A DNA stretch of 64,000 nt, from assembly GCF_002332255.1 (NCBI RefSeq), contig NZ_NRGW01000001.1:1674001-1738000 (forward strand), written 5' to 3'. Numbering within the stretch: position 1 is the first letter of the stretch; each line of letters opens with the position of its first letter. Origin of the DNA: Halomonas sp. JB37. Lineage in GTDB: Bacteria > Pseudomonadota > Gammaproteobacteria > Pseudomonadales > Halomonadaceae. Both the position numbers and the translations under genes were made by a program. The notes under the pieces were generated by a model, which saw nothing but the letters and a program-made list of their open reading frames with translations, ran no database searches and was not told where the DNA came from. This document shows, in pieces, positions 57,294-64,000 of the stretch.

Positions 57294-57621
57294 CTTTGTA
57301 ATCATTGATATAGGTCTCGATTACACTGACTTACCGTACGGTCGTGATGAACGCGATGGTGATCTGAATGGTAAACATTTTAGGGAGACAGTCCTTCTGC
57401 CTGCTTTGAAAGAAAATAAAAAAGTTATTATCGAAATGTCTAATGCCTTAGGTTATGGTTCTTCTTTTCTTGATGAGGCTTTCGCAGGTCTCATTAAGCA
57501 TGGGGGTTTTACTAAAGATGAGCTTTTTGAACGGCTCGAATTTAAATACAACAAAGAAAGTGTAAAGCGTAATATATACAAATATATGCAAGAAGCAGAA
57601 GAAGGTAAAAAGAAAAAATAG
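57286..57621 (+). CDS. STAS-like DUF4325 protein
   Basis: A 111-residue protein matching the STAS-like DUF4325 family: DLNGKHFRETVLLPALKENK (about residues 26-45), then VIIEMSNALGYGSSFLDEAF with the conserved GYGSSFLDEAFAGL (56-69). The C-terminus is a Lys/Glu-rich helix. DUF4325 proteins commonly accompany HATPase-containing proteins, as here, where the start lies inside the upstream gene (eight-base overlap). Ser59 and Ser60 sit where STAS anti-anti-sigma factors are phosphorylated, so a partner-switch mechanism is possible (inference). Confidence 0.88.
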   Translation: MSDFVIIDIGLDYTDLPYGRDERDGDLNGKHFRETVLLPALKENKKVIIEMSNALGYGSSFLDEAFAGLIKHGGFTKDELFERLEFKYNKESVKRNIYKYMQEAEEGKKKK

Positions 57622-57655
57622 TTTCAAAAAATTTTATTAAATTGAGGAGCGGTTA

Positions 57656-58303
57656 ATGCTAAGAGAGCTATCTGAGAGTGGAACACTAGTTCTTTTGCTA
57701 GCCGCTACTGGCTGGTATTTTATTTATAAAAACTCAAGAGCTCTCGCAAAAAAATCTGAATGTTATACTCTTGTAAGCGATATTGAAAAAATATTACAAA
57801 ATATATCTGAAAGTAGTTACGAGTTTTGGAAAAACAAAAATCCAATTACTGAAAAAGATTTTGAAGTGCAATGCCGAATATTCCAAGTTAATATATCTTA
57901 TAAATGCGATATTATTGAGGATAAAATCATCCTTTTATCTAAGAAGACAAGTTCAAATCAAGCTTACTTTGAAGAATGTGATAAGATAATTAATAAGTCG
58001 ATCGATTTGTTAGCTGCTGTTCGAGAAAAGAGTACGCTGGATTCAGAAAGATTAATTGATTCTAATCACAATTTAAATGCTCATAGACGGATTGCGACTA
58101 TCCACGCAGCAACAATTAATTTGCTTAAGGAAGTTTATATATTAGTTAATTATAGATATGAAAACGAAGACTCCAAGCATGCATCTATAATTGCAAAACA
58201 TGGTATGTCAAAAGCTTTGATTCTATGCAAGAAAAATACTTCTTTACTGGCATTTAAAGCTGTTAAAATAAAAAATAAAATATTTGCAGATAAAGGGCTG
58301 TAG
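57656..58303 (+). CDS. Membrane-anchored helical protein of unknown function
   Basis: A 215-residue protein with one N-terminal membrane segment (TLVLLLAATGWYFIYK, residues 10-25) and then a long, mostly helical, Lys/Asn/Ile-rich cytoplasmic part without a recognised domain. GAGGAG precedes the ATG. It starts 34 bases after the DUF4325 gene, so it probably belongs to the same operon. I recognise no family. The low GC matches the island. Confidence 0.7.
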   Translation: MLRELSESGTLVLLLAATGWYFIYKNSRALAKKSECYTLVSDIEKILQNISESSYEFWKNKNPITEKDFEVQCRIFQVNISYKCDIIEDKIILLSKKTSSNQAYFEECDKIINKSIDLLAAVREKSTLDSERLIDSNHNLNAHRRIATIHAATINLLKEVYILVNYRYENEDSKHASIIAKHGMSKALILCKKNTSLLAFKAVKIKNKIFADKGL

Positions 58304-58633
58304 TTTGAATTTTTGGTTGTGAGTTTTCTATTTTTTATTAATAGTATTTGTTAATCCATGTTTTATTGTTTGGATTTAATTTTTTTAGATCGAATTTTTG
58401 TGATGTTGAGATGTGTTACTGCGCTAATTTTTAACGAAGATAAACTCAAAAATAAAAAGGTATTTTCTTTTTTTAAGAGTAGTGCATTATGGATTAGGAT
58501 TAATCATGGAAATACATATTTATTATTAAGCTAATTTTTTTCCCTGTAAAGCATACTTTAGAGTTGTAGCCTATTTGCAGTAATTTTTTTTGGTGTGTCC
58601 AATGGTAAAAATTAATATGGAAGCTAAAGATAA
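58304..58633. other. AT-rich intergenic region within the island
   Basis: It is extremely AT-rich with long T runs. I see no reading frame longer than a few codons with a ribosome site, and no hairpin strong enough to call a terminator. It may contain the promoter of the last island gene. Confidence 0.5.
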
Positions 58634-59416
58634 ATGACACGTTATGAAAAAATTAGTTGTACTATAGGAGTTTTAGCATGTGTAATGAGTTTTGTGTCGC
58701 TTTTCTTTACTTCAATTAATATTTATTGGACAAACAATTTGGCAAATAAATTACATGAAGATCGAATGAAATTTGATGAGAGGCTAAGAAGATCAAATGT
58801 AGTAGTGCAGCTAGGCAGAGACTATGAACAAGATTTAATTATTTTCACAGAGTTAACAGGTGTGCCGAGATACAGCGCTCTTTTTAAGCAAAAATATAAT
58901 GTAACGCTTAACAATATTGGTTTTCAGACTGCATCAATAGTTGATTGGAGTGTGGTGGGTAGTTTTTTAATAGAGAATGATCTTCAAGAAAAGCGTGCTT
59001 ATGGTGGATACAGTGGTATGGGACCTTGGTTTTACGAAATTAACGGGGTAGAGGCTGCTCTTCCTTTCAGCATTGAACCTAATAAGCCAAAAAGCTTCGT
59101 TCTTGAGATTGGTACGTTGATTCCTAGCGAAGCATGGAAGTCTCTTGCTGGTTACCTTCAATTCGATAAAGTATATGGCTATGATGAAGCTGAATCAGTT
59201 TTTTCTAAGCATGGTTATTCTTATTTTGGTCAGTACGCTATAACAGAAATATCTGATTATTCAAGTTTTGAAATTAGATCTTATGGTGCTGATGAGTACT
59301 TCCAAGATTTCATTTTTTATCTTCAAAAAGGAAATGGAGAACAAGTTGAAGCCGTATTTAATCCTGCTGTCAATGATGGTTTTTTACAAGGAGAAACGTT
59401 TGATAAAAATCAATAA
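58634..59416 (+). CDS. Membrane-anchored protein of unknown function, last island gene
   Basis: A 260-residue protein with a hydrophobic N-terminal helix (ACVMSFVSLFFTSINIYW, about residues 14-31), a short charged helix (residues 36-52) and a C-terminal part rich in aromatic and polar residues that looks like a beta domain. No conserved catalytic motif or family is recognised. It has no good Shine-Dalgarno; a six-codon frame ends in an ATGA overlap with its start, which may be coincidence. Composition matches the other island genes. Confidence 0.65.
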   Translation: MTRYEKISCTIGVLACVMSFVSLFFTSINIYWTNNLANKLHEDRMKFDERLRRSNVVVQLGRDYEQDLIIFTELTGVPRYSALFKQKYNVTLNNIGFQTASIVDWSVVGSFLIENDLQEKRAYGGYSGMGPWFYEINGVEAALPFSIEPNKPKSFVLEIGTLIPSEAWKSLAGYLQFDKVYGYDEAESVFSKHGYSYFGQYAITEISDYSSFEIRSYGADEYFQDFIFYLQKGNGEQVEAVFNPAVNDGFLQGETFDKNQ

Positions 59417-59502
59417 TATAAGAAATAGTGCATAGCTTATTATAAGTCGGTCTTGGGTTGTTTATTTAATTTTTAAAATAATTTTATGTATAAACTTAAA
59501 TT

Positions 59503-59675
59503 CAAGATAAGGAGATGCTAATTTTCGTTAATATCCTCGACATAAGACCATTCAAAATTACATGTTTAGCATCGATCAGCGTAAGCCATTCGCGCGATGG
59601 GGTTATGCCGATGTAGCCTTATTGGGTAGAATGCTCACGGGTATAGTATGTTGAAACTCGACCTTGCTCTTGGCT
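59503..59675 (-). pseudogene. Decayed copy of the recD 3' end
   Basis: Read on the minus strand it gives VEFQHT and then YIGITPSREWLTLIDAKHV followed by ILNGLMSRIL. The intact RecD C-terminus has SEFQHT and YTGLTRARDWLTLIEAKRG followed by ILNDAVTREV. A frameshift and a deletion separate the two blocks, and an in-frame stop lies before YIG. Seventeen bases (TCGATCAGCGTAAGCCA) are identical at 59572-59588 and in recD at 60102-60118. Other positions have diverged and are AT-richer. Confidence 0.85.
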
Positions 59676-59955
59676 TAGCATTATCGATAAAGGATCAGCG
59701 AGCTCACGAATAGGCTTATATTTGTTACCCAAGCAATGCTTAATTGTCCCCCAAATAGAGTGGCGCTTTTAGCAGATAGCCAGCTTGTTCCCATAGTGCA
59801 CATCACTAAGTATGAAGGTTTTTGCAATTTCAGGCGATTGCTCGACTTTCTAATTATTTTAATTTTGATAAGATTCATTGACTGTAGTCGTGGAAAAGAT
59901 CGTCAAACGGGTTAAAGTCAAGCTCAAATGAAATCTAGAAGTTAATTAAAACAGC

Positions 59956-60007
59956 AAAAAATAGTTGGTTTTGCTCCGACGTAACCAATTTTAACCAGCT
60001 ATTTTTT
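59956..60007. terminator. Bidirectional terminator between the island and recD
   Basis: Arms AAAAAATAGTTGGTT and AACCAGCTATTTTTT pair at 14 of 15 positions around a 22-base loop. Each strand has a T run after its stem, so it can end recD transcription as well as island transcription. Confidence 0.8.
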
Positions 60008-60021
60008 CCTCTGATTGAGCG

Positions 60022-62325
60022 TTAATTTTCCTTTCCTGCCACACCACTCACCCTCATAACCTCCCTAGTCACCGCATCATTTAATATTCCGCGCTTAGCT
60101 TCGATCAGCGTAAGCCAATCGCGGGCGCGGGTGAGGCCGGTGTAGACCAGCTCGCGGGTGAGAATTGGGTTGGGCGTTTGCGGTAGCAGCAGGGCGGTGT
60201 GCTGAAACTCTGAGCCTTGGGATTTGTGTACCGTCATCGCGAACACGGTTTCTACCGCGTGCAGGCGGGAAGGCAGCACCCAGTGGATGGGGTTTTCTGG
60301 GTCACTGGTTGGAAAGGCGACTCTTAATAGCGATCTTCCGGGCGCTCCTGATGAAGAGCGGGGATCTGGCACCGCCATTGTGATGCCGATATCGCCGTTC
60401 ATCAGCTTTAGGCCATAGTCGTTTTGGGTGACCAGTACCGGGCGGCCTTCGAACCAGCCTTTTTCTAACGTGTAGTCGTTGCCGAACAGCAGCTTTTCGC
60501 TACGTAGAGTTTTGGCGATGCGCAGGTTTAAGCCTTCTACCCCCCAGGGGCCTTTGCGTAGCGCGCACAGCAGCTGAAAGCGGCTGTAGGCGGTCAGTAC
60601 TTGTTTTGCCCAGGCATTGTAAACTTCGCCGTTCTCTTCAAATGCTAGCGATGTATCAGGCCTTTCACTCGCTAGGGTATTCAGGTAGTACTGGTAGCCG
60701 GTTGGCGGTGCCATTGGCTCGCCCTTGAAATTGGTGCGGCCTTCGCCTGCGTGGGGAAAACGTTCCGGGCTGCCGTTGATCACTAGGCGCTCCAGGGCGC
60801 TGTCTTCGTTTTGCGCGTCTGGCTTTAATACCAAGTGATGCAGGTCGGCATAGCCATTATTCAGTACGCCATGCACGGCTTGGTGTTTATCCCGTTCCCG
60901 CAATGCCTCACTTAGCGGCTGGTTAATCGCCTGGGCGAGCTGGCCGATGCCGCTTGTTTCAGTAAAGCGGTGGCTTACCCGCAGCATGGTAATGGCTTGG
61001 TCCAGCGGCTGGCCGTCCGGGTCGATTAATGACTCTGGCAGCGGGTGGTCGGTGAGTTCGGCTAGCCACTGCGCTGTGGCGGGGGTGTAGTGGGCGGCGT
61101 CGGCGCGGCGGCATAGGTCGCCCAGCACGGCGCCTGCTTCAACGGATGCCAGTTGGTCTTTATCCCCCAGCAGGACCAGCTTGGCGCTGGCGGGCAGGGC
61201 GCTGAGTAGCGCCGTCATCATTTCGATATCTACCATTGAGGCTTCGTCTACCACCAGCACATCTAGCGCCAGCGGGTTGGCGGCGTTATGGCGGAAGTGG
61301 CGGGTGTCGGCGCGGGCGCCAAGTAGCCTGTGGATCGTGGTCACTTCCGTCGGAATGTCTATTGCGTTCGATGAGGCAGCAGCTGCGTGCTCGTCTAATA
61401 GCGATTCCAACCCGCTAAGGGGTAGGTCTTTCACCTGCCCGGCGATGGATTCATTTAGCCGTGCGGCGGCTTTGCCGGTGGGCGCGGCTAGGCGAATGCG
61501 CAGCGGGTGGGCGCTGGGTTCTGCTAGCTGCAAGGTTTGTAGCAGGGCTAGCAGGCGTACCACGGTGGTGGTTTTGCCGGTGCCGGGGCCGCCGGTGATG
61601 ATCGCGAAAGGGCTGCTGGCGGCGAGGGCGCAAGCGTTCTTTTGCCAATCCAGGCTTTTGCTTGTGGGGAATAATATTTCTAACGCGCCTTTGAGTGGCG
61701 GGCTATTCGCTGCGTTGCCAGTACTAACCCGGTTGGCGATTTCCAGGTGCAGGGTTTGCTCGAACTGCCAGTATCGGCGCAGGTAGAGTTTGCTGGTGTT
61801 ACTGCTGTGGCTCACCACCAGCGGCGTATTGCCGGGGCCGTCGCTGATCAGCGTGGGGTGGCTGAGCGCAGCCTGCCATTCGGGCAGCGTTAGCGTGGCC
61901 AGCAAATGGCTGGGCAGCGGCGGCGGGTCGTTGAGGTCGTCGCCTTCGGGTGGCAGCGAAAGGGCAAAATCCGGCGCTTCCAGCGTAGCGGCTAAATCCA
62001 GGCACACATGGCCGCGGCCAAGCTGATGGCTGGCCAGCGCTGCGCCCAGCAGTAGCAGTGGCGGGGCGTGTTGGCTTTCGCGCTCAAAAAAGCGCACCAG
62101 GGCCAGGTCTAAATCCCGCAGCCAGCCACGAGAAACCCAGCGCTCACACAGCTGTAGCAGCTCGGCGGTATCGCTTAGCGCGGGGTGGGGCTGGGTGGTG
62201 CTGGTAGCGGGTTGCGTCGGTGGTGCTGTCGATGCGGTTGAATCAGGCGCAGCGGGCGGTGCGTCATCGGCGAACAGGTCGAAGTTCATGGGCTCGTTCA
62301 TGGAAGGCGTGTCTCGCTTGCTCAT
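60022..62325 (-). CDS. recD: Exodeoxyribonuclease V alpha subunit
   Basis: 5'-3' helicase of RecBCD, which processes double-strand breaks and degrades phage DNA. The 767-residue protein has the Walker A motif ITGGPGTGKTTTVVRLL, Walker B VLVVDEASMVDIEMM, VLLGDKDQLASVEAGAVLGD and the C-terminal motifs MTVHKSQGSEFQHT and YTGLTRARDWLTL. It is longer than E. coli RecD (608 residues), with a Pro/Ala/Thr-rich N-terminal extension and an insertion around residues 465-540. The start overlaps the recB stop by four bases (ATGA). Confidence 0.97.
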   Translation of the reverse strand: MSKRDTPSMNEPMNFDLFADDAPPAAPDSTASTAPPTQPATSTTQPHPALSDTAELLQLCERWVSRGWLRDLDLALVRFFERESQHAPPLLLLGAALASHQLGRGHVCLDLAATLEAPDFALSLPPEGDDLNDPPPLPSHLLATLTLPEWQAALSHPTLISDGPGNTPLVVSHSSNTSKLYLRRYWQFEQTLHLEIANRVSTGNAANSPPLKGALEILFPTSKSLDWQKNACALAASSPFAIITGGPGTGKTTTVVRLLALLQTLQLAEPSAHPLRIRLAAPTGKAAARLNESIAGQVKDLPLSGLESLLDEHAAAASSNAIDIPTEVTTIHRLLGARADTRHFRHNAANPLALDVLVVDEASMVDIEMMTALLSALPASAKLVLLGDKDQLASVEAGAVLGDLCRRADAAHYTPATAQWLAELTDHPLPESLIDPDGQPLDQAITMLRVSHRFTETSGIGQLAQAINQPLSEALRERDKHQAVHGVLNNGYADLHHLVLKPDAQNEDSALERLVINGSPERFPHAGEGRTNFKGEPMAPPTGYQYYLNTLASERPDTSLAFEENGEVYNAWAKQVLTAYSRFQLLCALRKGPWGVEGLNLRIAKTLRSEKLLFGNDYTLEKGWFEGRPVLVTQNDYGLKLMNGDIGITMAVPDPRSSSGAPGRSLLRVAFPTSDPENPIHWVLPSRLHAVETVFAMTVHKSQGSEFQHTALLLPQTPNPILTRELVYTGLTRARDWLTLIEAKRGILNDAVTREVMRVSGVAGKEN

Positions 62326-64000
62326 ACCTCCACCTCTTTGTGGGCTGCATCTGCCGCTGTGCCTGCAAAGAGGGCATCCAGCGCTTCAATCAGCGCGACC
62401 GGGGCGGGCACGGCGTGTACCCCGCGAGTGGTGCGGCTGCCGCGCAGAAATACCGTCATCGAGCCGCCTAAGTGTTGGTGCGGGTCGTAGTCGGGCAGGC
62501 GCGCTTTGAGTAGCCGATGCAGCGCGAGCAGGTACAGCGCCGCTTGCAGGTCGTAGCGCTTTTCGATCATGGCGCTGCGCAGGGCATCAAAGGTGTAGGC
62601 GCTGTCGTCGCTGCCCAGGTAGTTGGACTTCCAGTCGAGCACGTAGAAGCGGCCTTCATGTTCAAACGCGAGGTCGATAAAGCCTTTGAGCATGCCGTTG
62701 AGGGTGTCGGCATCCAACGCGGGGCGCGACACCCCAGGCAGTAAATGATTGCTTACCAGTTCATCCAATTTGCGCGTTCCCACCTGATGGGCGGCAAACC
62801 AGAACTCCAGCTCTACCTGATAGCTGCCTAGTTCGCTTAGCGCTACTTGGTCGCCTTCGCCTTGCTTTGATGAAGGCAGGGGAAGAGGGACATTGAGCAG
62901 TTCTTCAAACCAGCCCGCCAGGGTGTCGTGCCATGCCTGCCAGCCACGTAGCTGAACGCGCCGCCGCAGCATATCTTCCCGCGCGGCGGGGTCTTCTAAC
63001 GCTTTGTTAAAGCCTAGCTGACCCGCCCACTCTAAAAGCCCGTGCAGAAAGGTGCCGGGGCCGGGGCCTCGGGGAAAGCGGTGCAGGTGGAATGCTTCGG
63101 TGTTGATGGCGTTGTCGTGAGGTTCATCCAGCACTTCCAGGGTGGTGGCTTCCTGGGGCGTGGTGGGTTCGGGCGTCGGCATCAATGGTGTTATGGCCCC
63201 CGAGGTGCGCAGCGCCGAGTAGCTGGCGATCCACCACTGTTCCCGTGCGGGGCGCAGCGGGGTGCGGGCGTGGCCCAGCGCTTGCTGTTCCGGCGCGGGG
63301 GTAAAGCGTAATGCAGTGGGCTCCGGCGCGGCGCTCAGTTCGATATTGCTGCCTGCCACCAGTTCACCTAGCGCTTGAGTAAACGCGCTGGGGGCAATGG
63401 CTTTACCGCCGTTGATGAGATGGCCGATGGCGCTGTTCTCACTGCCTTTAAGCGGCGCCAGCCCCATCCAGGTGGCGTGACGGGCGCGGGTGAACGCGAC
63501 GTAGAGCTTGCGCAGGTCTTCGCCGAGGCGTTCGCGGTCGGCGGTGGCAAGCGTCTCTTCATCGGCGCTTAGGCTGAGTTGCAGCCTGCCTTCGCTGTCG
63601 TGCCAGCGCAGTGGCAGGTCGCTGTCGCTGACCGGGCGGTGATTAGAAATGAACGGCAGAAACACCAGCGGATACTCAAGCCCCTTGGATTTGTGAATGG
63701 TCACGACCTTGACCAGATCGGCGTCGCTCTCCAGGCGCAGCTTGTGGCTGTCGCCGTGGCTATCCGGGTCGGCAATCGCCTCGGCGAGAAAACGAATCAG
63801 CGCGTGTTCGCCATCCAGCTCCTGGCTGGCGTGCTGCAGCATTTCGCCCAGGTGGAGCAGGTCGGTTAGCAAACGCTCACCCTCGGCAAACTCGCTCAAC
63901 AGCCGTGCAGCGATATCAAAATCCACCATCAAGCGGCGTACCAGCGGCAGCACGCCCTGGCGCTGCCACAGGTGGTGGTAGCCGCTGAACTGCTCAACCT
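62322..64000 (-). CDS. recB: Exodeoxyribonuclease V beta subunit, C-terminal part (5' end beyond window)
   Basis: 3'-5' helicase and nuclease subunit of RecBCD. About 559 codons are visible. They include the late UvrD-type helicase motifs VTIHKSKGLEYPLVFLP and RKLYVAFTRARHATWMG, and the nuclease domain with GFIDLAFEHEGRFYVLDWKS, where the Asp and Lys of the PD-(D/E)xK active site are found. The frame is open to the window edge, so the ATPase N-terminal half is missing only because the window ends. Confidence 0.97.
   Translation of the reverse strand, partial: VEQFSGYHHLWQRQGVLPLVRRLMVDFDIAARLLSEFAEGERLLTDLLHLGEMLQHASQELDGEHALIRFLAEAIADPDSHGDSHKLRLESDADLVKVVTIHKSKGLEYPLVFLPFISNHRPVSDSDLPLRWHDSEGRLQLSLSADEETLATADRERLGEDLRKLYVAFTRARHATWMGLAPLKGSENSAIGHLINGGKAIAPSAFTQALGELVAGSNIELSAAPEPTALRFTPAPEQQALGHARTPLRPAREQWWIASYSALRTSGAITPLMPTPEPTTPQEATTLEVLDEPHDNAINTEAFHLHRFPRGPGPGTFLHGLLEWAGQLGFNKALEDPAAREDMLRRRVQLRGWQAWHDTLAGWFEELLNVPLPLPSSKQGEGDQVALSELGSYQVELEFWFAAHQVGTRKLDELVSNHLLPGVSRPALDADTLNGMLKGFIDLAFEHEGRFYVLDWKSNYLGSDDSAYTFDALRSAMIEKRYDLQAALYLLALHRLLKARLPDYDPHQHLGGSMTVFLRGSRTTRGVHAVPAPVALIEALDALFAGTAADAAHKEVEV

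Larger units (their letters stand above)
59417..60021. other. Right part of the island: non-coding with recD remnant and terminator
   Basis: It contains the recD remnant (59503-59675) and the inverted repeat (59956-60007). Between them, on the minus strand, there is a degenerate coding-like stretch (for example RHSIWGTIKHCLGNKYKP) that I cannot assign. No intact gene is supported. Confidence 0.55.

Noticed and set aside
59681..59878. A 65-codon minus-strand frame in the right part of the island
   Set aside because: Low-complexity, no start signal, and other frames of the same stretch look equally coding-like; probably degenerate DNA.
61181..61786. A 201-codon plus-strand frame opposite recD
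   Set aside because: Antisense to the Walker motifs of recD, Ser/Arg-rich low-complexity translation, and no neighbours on that strand.

Overview
The window looks like chromosomal DNA of a moderately GC-rich gammaproteobacterium, most likely a member of the Halomonadaceae (Halomonas/Vreelandella type). Three things point there: the gene order ychF-pth-rplY-prs-(tRNA-Gln)-ispE-lolB-TPR lipoprotein | hemA-prfA-prmC-moeB, which I recall from Pseudomonas; the lnt-corC-ybeY-ybeZ-miaB operon; and acidic protein tails (Mqo, CorC, L25). The genus is an inference; the order-level call is firm.

Layout. 1-5.4 kb: 3' end of malate:quinone oxidoreductase, a LysR regulator, a VOC protein and a divergent AraC regulator/zinc alcohol dehydrogenase pair. 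5.4-11.1 kb: lnt, corC, ybeY, ybeZ, miaB on the minus strand. 11.2-11.7 kb: three identical tRNA-Asn genes behind a strong promoter. 11.8-17.9 kb: tail-specific protease, M18 aminopeptidase, tRNA-Met and a CPA1 Na+/H+ antiporter. 18-30 kb: housekeeping block for translation, the outer membrane and cofactors, with a decayed tRNA-Gln between ispE and prs and an Lrp gene between prmC and moeB. 30-38.3 kb: methyltransferase, nfsA, zinc peptidase, an exosortase-type acyltransferase, and an overlapping operon of a PstS-like protein, an outer-membrane barrel and a GGDEF/EAL protein.

38.3-46 kb: DapA-family lyase, glpQ, two gene fragments joined at a deletion scar, and the trpI/trpBA locus with four 14-bp tandem repeats in front of trpB. 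46-55.6 kb: accessory metabolism, including mmuP-mmuM with a type B carboxylesterase, PhnA/YjdM, a zinc-less dehydrogenase, and LysR divergent from an MFS transporter/GST pair.

55.7-60.0 kb: a strikingly AT-rich island lodged directly downstream of recD. It carries a soluble STAS-HATPase protein, an overlapping STAS-like DUF4325 protein and two membrane-anchored proteins of unknown function. At its right end is a decayed second copy of the recD 3' end. 60.0-64.0 kb: recD and the C-terminal part of recB, running off the window. This island is the best candidate for an undescribed system: a partner-switch-like ATPase/STAS pair coupled to membrane proteins, beside the RecBCD genes.
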